Shown here piece after piece: positions 12,312-23,215 of a stretch of DNA of 64,000 nt. The first letter of the stretch is position 1; each line of letters starts with the position of its first letter. Source of the stretch: Blasia pusilla (lineage: Eukaryota > Marchantiophyta > Marchantiopsida > Blasiales). Made by a program: the position numbers and the translations under genes. The DNA lies in the NCBI GenBank assembly GCA_050084515.1, contig CM114272.1:45818001-45882000 (forward strand), written 5' to 3'. The notes beneath the pieces were generated by a model. It worked only from the letters and a program-made list of their open reading frames with translations, did no database searches and was not told the origin of the DNA.

Positions 12312-13230
12312 TTGGATACTACACCCATTGTATGGCAGTATCCGCCGGAAGGCATTTGTGTGTTAGATCTCTTTGGTGGGATTAGCACTTTGGTTTGGTC
12401 GATGTTGCAGGCGGTATTCTGTCTTGGAGATACGTGTATGTGGAGCGAGATGAGACGGCCGAAGAGTCTCATCCCGACATATTGGTCGATTGATGCGGAG
12501 ATATCGAGTTGTTGTCGCCATCGGCTATTCGTGGGTACCGGCGTGCTTTACCATCACACATTGCATTGTTGGGGCGCAGGACCTTGAGAGGGTTGGTCTG
12601 TGGATTTGGTGATTCTTTGGATGGCCATGTCGGGTCATACACACGTCTTTGGTCGTGGTGAGGGATTACATGACCCTAGGTCTCGATTGTTTTGGGAGAT
12701 GTTACGGGTGTTACGACATCTTCAGGTTCATCAGGCACGTGCTCTAGATTACATGACACTCGGACCCGGATGATGGCGAGTGTTCATGAGGTGCGGTCTT
12801 GGATTGGACCAGCGATGTTGTTGGATGCAGTGCGAGTTGGCTCGCGTGCACATCGCCCACGCTTGTGGTGGACAAACTTGTTGCCTAGGAGGTTCTCGTC
12901 GAGCATATGATGCGGTCTGGCGGGATCCTTGCCTTACAGTGGATAGTATCTTGGATACTGGGCGACTTTCTCAAGTGGTGAGGGTTATTGATCGGTCACC
13001 CATGGCAATGGTGAACCGTGTGGGCCAGCCTAGGATGGCACTACCCACATTTGTGAGTTTTCCCTCGTCACATGCCTAGAGGGAAGGTGGTCAGGGCTTG
13101 TATGGGATTTTCATGTGCGGCAGTTGGTGGAGCCTAACGCTCATGAGAGAGAGCGTGCGATGGGATTTGCTCTTGGTGTGACAAGCCGGTTGCTTCTATT
13201 TACGAGGCTTCACGACGTCATGTGTTGGGT
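12312..13230 (+). pseudogene. C5-cytosine DNA methyltransferase-like domain
   Basis: Would transfer a methyl group to cytosine C5 in DNA. Motif I VLDLFGGI is at 12360-12383. A motif II-like YVYVERDE is at 12431-12454 in another frame. Motif IV GWPC is at 12619-12630, keeping the catalytic cysteine, though the usual following Gln is Arg. The motif VIII-like RAHRPRLWWTNL is at 12845-12880, and a C-terminal ERERAMGF near 13147-13171. Order and spacing fit a compact Dnmt3/DRM-type catalytic domain, between gag and RT. At least three frameshifts break this copy. Methyltransferase-bearing retrotransposons have been reported in algae and dinoflagellates. Family assignment is from motifs only. Confidence 0.72.
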
Positions 13231-13520
13231 CAGGCCATGGACCTGAATTGTTTGACTTGGATTTTGAGTCTTGGTATGGTCGGCGGCGTCAAACCGGACT
13301 ATGTGTGGGTCTTCCACCCCTTGTAATGAGCTCGATGGCTACCGGGGTAGAGAGGCATCGGTGAAGCGAGCGAGAGAGTAGTATTTTGCATCCTTGGAGT
13401 AAATGGGATGTAATGGTGGGCATGTGGAGTTGGTTGCTCATCTTTGGTGGAGGAGTTATTTGCTCGAGATGATGGTGTAGCTAAGGGTGTACCATCTTGT
13501 GAGGGGGTTGCGAGCGACCA

Positions 13521-14930
13521 ATGGCATCGTCCTCTCCCTCTAGTGTGCCAGTGGAGGAGACTTGGGAGCCATTACTTGGGCCCAAGCTTACGGGAGGTGA
13601 GAAACGACGCTTGACACAGTTCCTACGTGCTTATAGGAGTTGTTTTGCCTTTAGCATGAAGGAGTTGGGTTCTCTGGTTGGACCCGGTATACGGATTGAT
13701 TTGGCTAGTGATACGCCAATCTTCCGTCGTCCCTACCGATATAGTGATATGGAGAGGGACCTCATTCAGAGTAGGACGTTGGACCTTTTGGAGGCTGGAT
13801 TAGTGGAGTTGTCGCATGGAGAGTATGCATCAGCCACTGTCATGCCTGCTAAAAAGGATATGCATGGCAACTACACGGATAGGCGGATGTGTGGAGATTA
13901 CCATCCTATCAATCGGCAAACCAAGGCCGATAGGTATGCCATGCCTACACCTAAGGAGATCTTTGATGTGGTGGGACAAGCAAAGATTTTCAGTACTTTG
14001 GATCTTCGGGCAGGATACCATCAATTGCCGATTCGGGAGAGTGACAAGGCCAAGACAGCATTTTGGGGTGTCAACTCTCATGGCAAGGATTGTTTGTACC
14101 AGTGGAAATTCTTACCCTTTGGGTTGAAGAATGCACCTGCCGAGTTTCAAAGAGTGATGGACAGGATCCTAGCGGGGGTTGGATTTTGTTCGGTGTTACA
14201 TTGATGATATCTTGGTGTTGAAGAACACGGTGGAGGAGCATCGATACATTTGCAGATGGTGTTTGAGCGGTTGAAAGCTCATGGTCTACGTTTGCATCCA
14301 GGAAAGTGTAAGTTCTTCCATGAGGATGTTGAGTACTTGGGTCATGTGATCTATCCAGGTGGTTTGGGAGTTCAGCAAGCAAAGGTGGAGGCTATTGCAC
14401 TTATTCGCGTCCGGTAGATGTGAGTAGAATTCGAGCATTCATGGGATTGGCGAACTACTATCGGAGGTATGTGAAGGGATTTAGTGCTATGGCAAAGCCT
14501 TTGAACCAATTGCTGAAATCAGATCAAGAGTGGCACGGGGAGATGATCATGAGAGAGCTTTTGTGGAGCTTAAGGCCAGTTGGTGGCGGCACCTATCTTG
14601 AGGAGACCTATCGGGCGCCCATTTGATTACACACACATCGATTGGAGTAGGTTGGGACTTGGAGCGGTGTTGACACAACATGATGATGAGCACATGGAGT
14701 TTGTGGTGGCCTATGCAAGTCGTTCGAATAATGCAGTGAGTCGCGCTATAGTTCATATGAGGGAGAGTGCTTGGCGATAGTGTGGTGTGGCACACTTTAG
14801 GTGTTACTTGTTTGGCACCATTTACCCTTGTTATGATCACCGGCCGCTCAAGTGGTTGATTTGAGTCGGACAAGCTTACAAGGAAGCTTGCACGGTGGGC
14901 TCTTATCTAACAAGAGTATGACTTCTAGGT
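13521..14930 (+). pseudogene. Gypsy reverse transcriptase and RNase H
   Basis: A clean 227-residue frame opens at 13521 and contains the RT fingers and palm: RRPYRYSDMERDLIQ, LDLRAGYHQLPI (near 14000) and LPFGLKNAPAEFQRVMD. The catalytic YIDD lies just after the frame breaks (near 14200). Connection and RNase H follow in other frames: IRAFMGLANYYRRYVKGF (near 14424) and DWSRLGLGAVL (14640-14672). The polymerase would copy element RNA to DNA. At least four shifts or stops after 14180. Confidence 0.9.
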
Positions 14931-15269
14931 GGTACATAGACTGGAGTTGCCAACCTTGATCTTGATGGGTTGAGTAGGAACCCATGTACTAGCCAAGAGG
15001 ATACAAGCGGGGCTAGATGGCATGGCGAGGTTGATGAGGAGATGGTGCCAGGTTGGCATGCATCCGCCTTTTATGTTGGTAAGGGGTGGACTCTAGTATG
15101 GAGGACCGCATGATATCTTACTCTAGTCGGAGGGTAGATGGCACCTTCAGATCCTAAGGTTGGAGATGGTGGTACGGATCAGCGTGATATTCATGATGAT
15201 GCATTGGTGTTGGAGTTCCTACGGACAGTAGGGTGCCAGGCATAGTGAGTGCCAAGGAGCGAGACCGTG

Positions 15270-16440
15270 TTCTTCAACGTGCTAAGAGGTATCGATTGGA
15301 GGGAACACATATTCTCGCGTGTGGGAGGATGGTAGAGTACGAGTAGTGCCATATTTGGCTCAGAGAGAGCGCAGCGACATGCCCATGAGGAGTTGGGACA
15401 TTTTGGGGTAAAGCGACGTATAGCTTACTCTTTGGCGTATTGGTGGCGTGGCATGCATACTCAGTGCAGCGATTGGTGTCACGTTGTATGGTTTGTGACC
15501 GGGTGAGGGCATCATTTAATGCCCCTACACCACAATTACACCCCTTGCCTATTATGGGGTTGGGTTATCGTTGGAGTGTGGACTTTTTGCGACCGTTACC
15601 GTTGGTATGCGACATCATCGATATGTGTTGGTGATGGTGGAGCACTTCTCCAAGTGGATTGAGTTGGTGGCATTACCGGACAAGGCAAGTGAGGAACGGC
15701 GTATGCGTTTCTGGATAGAGTGCTTAGTCATTTTGGTGCACCAGGTGAAGTCTTGACCGACCGGTCTGAGTTTCAGGGTGAGTTTGGTCTTGTGTGACAA
15801 GGCGTTGATTGATCATCGGACCACGTCTCGAGATCATCCGAGGCGGATGGTTTGGCTGGCGTGTGGTTCAGGCGGTGAAGAGGGCATTGCGCAAGTATGG
15901 CCTCTGAAGGGCATCTTGAGACTAGGATATTCAGTTGCCATGGTTAGCCATGGGGTATAGGTTGATCGCCAAGCATCCTTGGCTTCCTTCTCACCTTATT
16001 TTTGTTATCGGCCGAGATCCGGACTTGCGGCAGCAATTCGTCGGGAGTCTAGTGAGGTGGTGAACCTTGATGACCCGAGAGATGTGGATGAGGGTGTGTT
16101 CTCAGTGGGCGGAGCTCTTTCGGAGAGTTATGCCAACGACCTTTGAGAATCTTGCCATTGCTCAACACAGGGGATACGTTGCGGTATGCAACCATTCGGG
16201 TGGAGGTTATCGACCATCGATTCGTAGGTTGCATGTGGGGACTATGTCTATTTGCAGCGGTGCACCGACAACGTTGGATGTGTGGCAGCCGCACTATTTT
16301 ACGAGTGCGCGAGGTGTTAGATTCTGGAGTTCTCATGTTGGAGGTTTGTGATGGAGTTGTTTGGAAGGACCATGTGCGTAATTATGCGCCATGTCATCTT
16401 CCAAATGTGGATGGTACTGTTGATCCAAGCTTAGGCATGA
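15270..16440 (+). pseudogene. Gypsy integrase
   Basis: Zinc region with CMVCDRVRASF (near 15488), core starting WSVDFLRPLP (near 15571-15600) and HRYVLVMVEHFSKWIEL (near 15619-15670). A second acidic site is in LTDRSEFQGEF (near 15755-15785). The C-terminal part has a module resembling gypsy integrase tails, ending VRNYAPCHLPNVDGTVDPS, which leads into the finger at 16458. Frame changes at several points. Confidence 0.82.
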
Positions 16441-16457
16441 TACGTGCTAGCTTGAGG

Positions 16458-16598
16458 TGCATGTTGTGTGGGTCCTTTGTAACGCGCGCCCGTATGTTGG
16501 TGTGTGATCGGTGTTCTAGGGGTTGGCACATGATGTGTTTGACTCCACGTTTGGATGTTGTTCCTACTGAAAGGTGGGTTTTTCCTCCATGTAATTAG
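16458..16598 (+). other. C-terminal PHD-like zinc finger of gypsy pol
   Basis: In one open frame with the end of the integrase tail: C-x2-C (CMLC), then CDRC, a histidine four residues on (GWH), C two residues after that, and a final WVFPPC. This is the Cys4-His-Cys3 pattern of PHD fingers, which read histone H3 tails. One ligand of the last pair is missing: Phe stands where the canonical WxCPxC has Cys, a one-base change (TGT to TTT). In chromoviruses a chromodomain takes this place; a targeting role here is inference. Confidence 0.68.
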
Positions 16599-16756
16599 GA
16601 GAGGTAGATGACTTAATCTTTGCATGATATGGATTACAGATGTGCGACTAATGATGGGGCAACCTAGCACCCGGCCTTCTGATTCGGGCACCCAAGAAGG
16701 TGTATAGCATGTAGTAGATATATAGGGCTACAGGAGTTAGAGGACCTAACCACTTG

Positions 16757-16770
16757 ATTAGGGGGCGAGT
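16757..16770 (+). promoter_or_regulatory. Gypsy polypurine tract
   Basis: ATTAGGGGGCGAG directly precedes TGTGGTACAC (16771) with one spacer T. It would prime plus-strand DNA and so fixes the LTR start at 16771, not at 16877. Confidence 0.7.
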
Positions 16771-17245
16771 TGTGGTACACTTGTGTTTGTGGATACTCTC
16801 GTCTATGTTATGTATGTATGTGAGTATGGTATGTCAGCGATGTATGTTGTATGACGATGTGGATTCGCATGACAGCTGTCATGACCATACGGATTATGTC
16901 GTAGAGTATGGTGTGCTAGTAGAGGCCATTCCTTATGTAGGACCGTAGTGGCTTGGTAGAGATGCGGTTCCATACATAGTGTTGGGGTTACTCACTTGGG
17001 GTGACTTTCCCGGTGAGGGCCGCTCTTAGGTTGGAGGATATAAGGTGGCTTGCCCTCAAAAAACGATCAATTCTTTGAGTTGAGCTATTCGTTGCGTTGG
17101 GAATTAGCCTTGGTAGTGAGTAGAGCTCTTGGCTATGGTGTTTCCCGCAAGCTTCGACCTAGATTCTCCCATCGTGGAGTGGGTTTGGCTCGATTGTATG
17201 TGATTGTAAATGTGTTTTATGACAGTAGGTCTTTCACGGATTTCA
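16771..17245 (+). repeat. Gypsy complete LTR (segments B + GC + A)
   Basis: 475 bp, TGTGGTACAC...GGATTTCA. Segment B is 16771-16874, then GC, then segment A 16877-17245. The B/A joint is the palindrome CATGACAGCTGTCATG (16868-16883), which looks just like a CA-NN-TG LTR-LTR junction. Confidence 0.75.
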
Positions 17246-17247
17246 GT

Positions 17248-17351
17248 TGTGGTACACTTGTGTTTGTGGATACTCTCGTCTATGTTATGTATGTATGTGA
17301 GTATGATATGTGAGCGATGTATGTTGTATGACGATGTGGATTTGCACGACA
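17248..17351 (+). repeat. Extra LTR piece (segment B) forming the integrated 3' end
   Basis: 104 bp, differing from 16771-16874 at about four bases, joined to the preceding LTR by GT. It ends GCACGACA at the ATAT target duplication. The unit A+B (16877-17351) is what the solo LTR at 61359-61828 consists of. Confidence 0.8.
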
Positions 17352-17355
17352 ATAT

Positions 17356-17469
17356 AGGTACAGATTAGCAAATTGCTGATATTTTTACAAAGGTATTGTC
17401 TAGAGATAAGTTTGAGATGTTTAGAAATGATTTAGGTGTTAGAGATATCGATATGAGCTTGAGGGGGAG
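17356..17469 (+). pseudogene. Copia RNase H C-terminus and polypurine tract
   Basis: Codons displaced by the gypsy insertion: GTD, a TAG, QIADIFTKVLSRDKFEMF and onward to a stop. The tail overlaps the polypurine tract TTGAGGGGGAG (17459-17469), which abuts the 3' LTR. Confidence 0.88.
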
Positions 17470-17781
17470 TATTTAAGATTGAGTTGGAGTCAAGCTCATC
17501 AAGCATCCGAATTGCTTTATTTGGTACTCACATGGAGTAGGGAAGCTTAATCTTGGTTAGTCAATTAAGCGTGATTATCTTAACTAGGGTTAGTTAATCG
17601 CAATTAGTCTAACTCGAGACTATGGTTCAGATTAGGGTTAGGGTTGCTTGTACATACCCTATATAATTGAGAAAGGGACCAGTCTCCACTAATTTTCTCA
17701 TTGCAAATTTTGTTCTCCATGGTGGTGTGTGAGTGTAAGAGGCGTTTCCTACCAATTATGCTTCTTTAGCAGTTTTCTACA
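17470..17781 (+). repeat. Copia 3' LTR
   Basis: 312 bp partner of 3240-3551, followed by the target duplication GCTCC (17782-17786). Confidence 0.9.
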
Positions 17782-17786
17782 GCTCC

Positions 17787-18480
17787 TCCCCAACTGTCGG
17801 AAGAGCTCCATTGTAAGACTTAAACTCGGTGCTCCTCTACCACGAGAGGTCTCTACCACCTCACCACTCTCATTGCCATCCTCTCCATCTAGTCCCCGGG
17901 CTGATGGTGAAGGTCTCTCCGCTCTCACAATCCCATCATACGCCTCGCGGCCACTAGAGGACATATACCCTAGAGCCCAATACATTCTCTAAGCATCGAT
18001 CTCTACAGAGTATAGAGATCAAAATTCCATGTAGTCATCCATCGGCAGACCCTCCAAGTGTTGGAACAACCCCTTCCATGCCATAAAAGGTTGAACCGCG
18101 TGGAGGTTTGTATCTCCTGGAAGTCGCACCACATGTCAAACTCCTGGATGAGATCATCTAGATCTATGGTGCCTACCACACCCAAGAAACGACGCATGCC
18201 CCGATGGTCCATGTCGTCCATCTCTCTCCACGTATCATTATCCCCGTCTACGATCTCGTCACAAGACTCGCTGTCTCGTGATGACTATCCAACCACTGAT
18301 GGAAGTTGGGGTGGTTCCTCACTCAAAATCCCTCGATACCTCACACCACTCCGTATCACTCCACTACCACTACTCGTACTACCCCGTTCTTCTGATTCCT
18401 GGAAGAACGTCGTGATAACAACCCTATCTCACATGCTCAAGCACTCAGACTCACAAAGAGTTTCCCACACTCCTCACTAG
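17787..18480 (-). mobile_element. Old Ty3/gypsy gag fragment, proximal half
   Basis: Continues 980-3234 across the copia insertion. The minus frame at 18003-18221 (LDDLIQEFDMWCDFQEIQ) matches the gag of the plus-strand gypsy (10236 onward). It is followed by an acidic/arginine-rich frame to 17749. 18481-19044 shows no domain. Confidence 0.6.
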
Positions 18481-19258
18481 CTCACCTACGCTAATGCCAA
18501 TCCCGTGATGACACACCCCGCCTCACGCACACTCAACACTCGGGGTCACCATGTGCCTCCCACTAACTCACCTAAACTATTGACACTCTTGGGTCATACA
18601 CATGATCCCTACTTGGAAACTGCTGTATATCCACCAACATGCTACACATGAAAGGAGTATACACTCGTCACCATCACTACATCCATCTAACACCAGCAAC
18701 TACCTGATACTCAACAATCTCAATCACACAAGATAAGTGCGGGGAAAGGGACTCAAATGGGTAACCTGATCACGCCCTCCAACCTACTGCACCGTCAACA
18801 CTCACTCCTCCATGTGGTGCGGCAACCTCCGCAACACAACCCTCTCCTCGACCAACACGTCGAATCTCCCATCAACAGATGCAGACTATCCGTCGGCATC
18901 TATACGTGAATCTCCATCACAACCCTTGCACAAATCTCACCCACGCTTGCAAAACATCAAGTCCCAAAAATCTCTTCCACTACGTAACTCAACTCAACCA
19001 CGTCCGACCCCAACCATATCAACATGTCTACCACGTTGCCCGCGGAGGTGCGGTAAGAGGAGAGGAAGAGAGGAAGAGAGGAGAGAGGAGAGAGGAAACT
19101 ACCTTCAACCCAAAGAGATACTTTTTTTTGAAGAGATTTTCCTATGATTTGAAGAGAGTTTCCGTTGGATTGAAGAGAGGAAACTTTTTGTGTGACTTTT
19201 TTGCACTTTTCTTCTCATTTCTTAAGCACTCCCACATTTTTTTCCTCTTCCACATTTT

Positions 19259-19287
19259 AGCAACCCATGTGAGTCCGACGAGTTACA
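19259..19287. repeat. Isolated co-varying hairpin repeat
   Basis: GCAACCCATGTGAGTCCGAC-type unit near the left end of the composite. A related degenerate unit is at 57846-57870 in the other copy, showing that the repeat belongs to this transposon family. Confidence 0.55.
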
Positions 19288-19463
19288 ATTTGCACAAAAT
19301 TTAGAAAACTGAAAAATTAGTGGAATCATAAGTGTGGAACCAATCACTTTTTCCATCCAAGGTTTGGAAAAAATCTATCATTTTCCTTGGGCTGAATAGA
19401 GTTCAAGCTCAAAGTGAAGGTTTTGGAAAATGAAAGTACAATCTAAAACCTCATTTTGCATCC

Positions 19464-20630
19464 TCAAAGTGGTTTGTTTAGAATACTTTGCACTTCTTTG
19501 AGGGACAAAATTGGTTGGTGGATTCCTACTCCTACCTCCGACTCTCTTAAAACTACAAGCAACACATAGTACATGTGCTTACAAGGGAAATACCTTTTGC
19601 CACTTGTCTCTCTTTGGACAAAGTCATCACATGAACATGTGGGAAAGCAACAGATGTGCACCACATACACCCCTGTGACACTTGAATTTACGATGTTGTT
19701 CCTGACCCAATACATCCTTCCTATTCCATTGCCACTGTGGACATCTTTTGTGGTGATGATCTCCATTTTTGCCTCTCTCGCTGATGCAATTCGCTTTGCT
19801 CTCTCCACTGTTGGCCTACACATTATGTTTCTCTTCACCCCATTTCTAGACTCAAATAGAAATAGTGGATTGAGATCATCCACCTTCTCCGGGTACATGT
19901 TGACATCAATCTTGGGTTGAATACAAAATGCAAAGGTCTCTGTAATGCAAACATGCTCTGAACTTCCTCCGTCTACGAGTCTGAAACTGACACTTGTAAG
20001 ATTGTCCACTTCGTCTTAAGTGCAATTCGTACCTGCGGCGATGGGCCAAATTGTGGGGGTATTCCCTGGAGCTCCAATGGCAGCCGGATAAGACTTGCAG
20101 AAAGCGCAAGATTCATTTGGGCAGAAGAAGTACTTCAATTGATCCCTAGTCCTCGTGAAACGATCAAAGGTTTTGAGTCCCCAAAACCCAGGAAGTGGTC
20201 GTCAAGTCCTTGTACAGTTCTTATTTAGGAAAGTGCCGCATGCTCTCTTAATGCCATGAGATCCTGCCCTACAAGTGGCTCCACGTCCAGGGTTGCTCCG
20301 AGATATATGCCACCGTTTGAGGTTGCAATCCACCTCCATGACAGGAATCCCATATCGTTGAACCACCCCCACGACCGAATATTGCGAACTTCTAGCAACG
20401 GAGGGCTTTTGAAATAAAACATTCACTCATTTTGGAGAAGTTACTCCATCACGGAGATGGGAGCAATATGGGGTCCCCGAATACCTGGGCGGCGTGATTT
20501 CCTCATCCAAATTAATCACCGGATTCGTTCCTCAATGCTGCCTCTTCACCTGGCTGAAGTCAAGATACTTATCTGGTCTCCACAAGTCTCGCTCGGACTA
20601 CTCTACCACCATCTGTATGGGGCGTCTTAA
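19464..20630 (-). pseudogene. G1 copy 1, C-terminal exons with SWIM finger
   Basis: A 181-residue open frame (20009-19464) contains a SWIM zinc finger: CSCDDF, then FPCKHMYYV (CxC...CxH), 19560-19650. MULE and FAR1-type transposases carry such a finger at the C-terminus, for DNA or protein binding. Upstream in other frames (20426-20010) lies a further zinc-rich stretch, FFCPNESC. 58370-59002 is a paralogous copy in which most of this is one frame. The rest of G1 lies beyond the gag-element insertion, at 24813-27629. Confidence 0.65.
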
Positions 20631-20638
20631 AACGCGCC

Positions 20639-20855
20639 TGTGATACCCACAATTTTGTACTCTTGAAGAATATATCTTTTTACTCAACGAAGACTCTTGT
20701 ACATTATGATTCTGATTTTGATTATTTATTATTATGAGGAAGAATGAGTAAAATTAAAGTGAATCACGGAGCTCCTGGGACAAGGCAGAGAGATGGAAGA
20801 TCAAGGATTTGCCTTAGAGGAGAGGAAAACGCAATAATGAAGTCTCAAGACTCAA
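20639..20855 (+). repeat. Left terminal inverted repeat of the gag-only element
   Basis: 217 bp, about 95% identical to the reverse complement of 24591-24807; weaker similarity runs to about 20915. Confidence 0.85.
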
Positions 20856-20956
20856 AACGAAGCTTAACGAAGCTCAAAGAAGATAAACAAAGCTCTGTCT
20901 ACGAAGTGCTTCGTCACCAGCGGCAATGCCTATGGTCAAGCTGTCCCTAGAGCTGG

Positions 20957-22831
20957 TCAAAGCATTGGAAGAGCGATCTTTGGCGACTTTCTTTCAATCA
21001 AATTGGACATTGACATCAAGAGAACTCCTCGGGGAGCTTTGCTCCTCAACGGTAGTGGTGACGTCGCGATGGCTTGCACTGCTGGAGTCATTCCAATTCT
21101 CGTCTGCTCTGGGGTCTGCCTCCCTTTTGGTCCCTGGTCCTGACGCACTTGAGCCCAAACCTGGTCCTCAATATCCTGATGGAAGTACTTAGGGTGACTT
21201 CGATCAAAGGTCGGGTCAACATCGCCTTTTAGGATGGCCTTCCCGACGCGGAAGGCGTCGACACTTTTTGTCTTGGGGTCCTTAGCTTCGCGCGAAGACG
21301 AAGCACCTTTCCTTGCCTTAGGGGTCCCCGCGGTCTGACTCTTGGACCTCGTGGTGACAGCCAGAACCGTTTCTTGGAAATCCTTGGGCCAGTCCGATGA
21401 TTTTTCAGTGGGTGCTCTGTTCGAGTCTTCCTCCCTGATAGTGACTCGCCTTGGCCTGGGGGACCCTAACTCTTCCACTTGGACGAGTTGCACATTTACG
21501 TCATTCTTGGACTCTGGTTGGGCTGCTGGGGTGTTGACATATTTTACCAACAACTGCGGAATCTTGGGCTCCAGGCATTCCACTACAGTGTGCCCGCCTT
21601 TCTTGCAATTTCTGCACAAGGGATTGAGTCCTACTGGCCGCTTTGGGTTTGGGCAATTATTAGCCCAATGGTCAGTTGCACCGCAATTATAACAACAATT
21701 CCTTTTTATGGGTGGCGTGAAGGCCGCCGTGCCCATAATCTGTCTAAGGGGTCTCTCTTCCCCCTATTCCGAAGGCACATATCGGGTGATTCAACTTCAT
21801 CTGGGATTTGGTGGTGGCACAACTTGGATTGCATAGCACCCTTCCCACTGTTCGAGTTCATACCACCCCTCTTCTGTAGTGGGATCTTCTTGGATCCATC
21901 GTAAATCCCTCTGAGTATGGCATTCCTGGGCAGTATGCTCTTGGGTTCCGCAGGTACTGCACCAGATGTTGGGCCTCAGCAGACCTGGTCATCTTCTGGG
22001 GTCCTTCTGGGCCGCCAGATGTACCTTCAATTCTGCCAATTGCTTACTTAACTCTTCCATGGCTGACTTGCCGGCCTTCCTTGCTGTCCCCCTCACTGGA
22101 CTTTCCGACCGCTGGGGAAGGTGCTTTGTGGGTCAGGTTTTCCTTCGGTGCTTGGGAGAGTGGTGGCGCGTGCTTTTTCTTTTCCGTTTAGATTTTAAAT
22201 CTTTTTCAGAGTCCGAGGACTCCGAAGTATCCCCCATAGAGGATTCCGTGTCTGTGGAAGACGCTTCGTCCTCCGACGAAGCACTAGTTTGCGACGAACC
22301 TCTTCGTTGGTGATGCCGTCTTTTACGGGACTTCTCTGAGGCTTCGTACGCCTCTGCGGAGGCTATGACTGCTTCCAGGGAATCTCGTTGGCCTTGCCGG
22401 CAGTACCGGTCCATTTCTTTGGACAGTCCTGACACGAACCAATCAACCAATTGCAAGGTAGTAGTGTGTTCCAGTTTATTCACCAGGCTTCGAAACCTTT
22501 GTGTGTATTCCCGGAGAGTTTCCTTCTTTTTACGTTTCAGGTCGCGAAGCTTTGTAAGAAGCCTGTTCTCGAACTCCACGTCGCGGAACTCATGTAGGAA
22601 GGACTCCAATACCCTTTTCCATGTTTCCGTGACGTCCGCTCCGAGACCCTCGTACCACTGGCTTGCTCGCTTCTTGAGCAAGCCAGGAAAGACTCGCAAC
22701 AAATCCTCCTCTGAGCCTTCCCCATTTGCCTTGGCTACATGGGTAAATTCAAGCACAAAGTTGTCCACATCATCTCGCCGTCCCCCGGCAAAGGTGGGGT
22801 ACCTTAGCAACGTCTTCCTAGTATTGGCCAT
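20957..22831 (-). pseudogene. Gypsy-type gag with two CCHC knuckles
   Basis: The intact first part (22831-22133, 232 residues) has the retrotransposon gag helices (FPGLLKKRASQWYEGLG, FLHEFRDVEFENRLLTKL, YTQRFRSLVNKLE). A basic and Ser/Asp/Glu-rich tail follows. After a frame change, 21736-20957 (259 residues) carries CYNCGATDHWANNC and CRNCKKGGHTVVEC, two knuckles that would bind RNA, then a disordered linker. The start at 22831 (MANTRKTLLRYPTFAGG) is the natural one. It is probably a single former frame broken between 22133 and 21736. Confidence 0.85.
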
Positions 22832-23215
22832 AGGGGATTGTCTGCTACTGGGTCTCGGGCTTGATGTTCGGGAGGGAGGAGGTAGCGGTTCCGTGTCCCC
22901 CGACTCCCCAAAGAGGTCCCAGGTTGACTCTTCGTCCGACTGCGAACTGGCAGGGGACGTAGTGGAGAGTTTGTTCCTGTCTCTCTTCTTGCTCTTGGGC
23001 TTTGTGCGAAGACGAAGACCGGGAGACAGCCCAGGAGGTCTCCAAGCCGGGTGATCTTCTTTTTGCTAACTGCGTCGATCGGCTCGCTGATCTCACGAAG
23101 AGGGCCGGGAAACTTCCATGAGCCCCTTCTGGGATTCGAGAGCTTGCTTCCGCACCCACGGTCGCAAGAAGGTAGGGGTCCATGGAGGGAAATTGAATGT
23201 TTTTACTTCCTAAGC

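Larger units (their letters stand above)
8137..17351 (+). mobile_element. Ty3/gypsy element with DNA methyltransferase and PHD-like finger
   Basis: Inserted in the copia with 4-bp duplication ATAT (8133-8136 and 17352-17355). Order: partial LTR, self-complementary primer site, leader, gag, C5-methyltransferase-like domain, RT, RNase H, integrase, PHD-like finger, polypurine tract, complete LTR, then a 104-bp extra LTR piece. RT before integrase makes it Ty3/gypsy. Frames are broken throughout, yet most motifs are readable. A solo LTR of the same family lies at 61359-61828, so the family has been active at least twice in this window. Confidence 0.9.
3240..17781 (+). mobile_element. Ty1/copia LTR retrotransposon, interrupted
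   Basis: Full element with two 312-bp LTRs, an initiator-Met-type primer-binding site, gag, integrase, reverse transcriptase, RNase H and a polypurine tract. The target duplication GCTCC is at 3235-3239 and 17782-17786. The internal region is cut near its 3' end by a complete Ty3/gypsy (8137-17351). Rejoining 8136 to 17356 restores the normal copia end: VYIGTD, a stop in place of an expected sense codon, then QIADIFTK. Gene order (integrase before RT) is diagnostic of copia. All reading frames carry stops, so the copy is dead. Confidence 0.93.

Noticed and set aside
13816-14127. Second overlapping plus-strand frame within the gypsy RT
   Set aside because: Off-frame shadow of the RT domain.
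16877-17351. Taking TGTCATG...CACGACA as the LTR in the usual sense
   Set aside because: It would place the PBS 104 bp too early at the 5' side and the PPT 106 bp too far from the 3' LTR; the permuted reading explains PBS, PPT and the solo LTR together.
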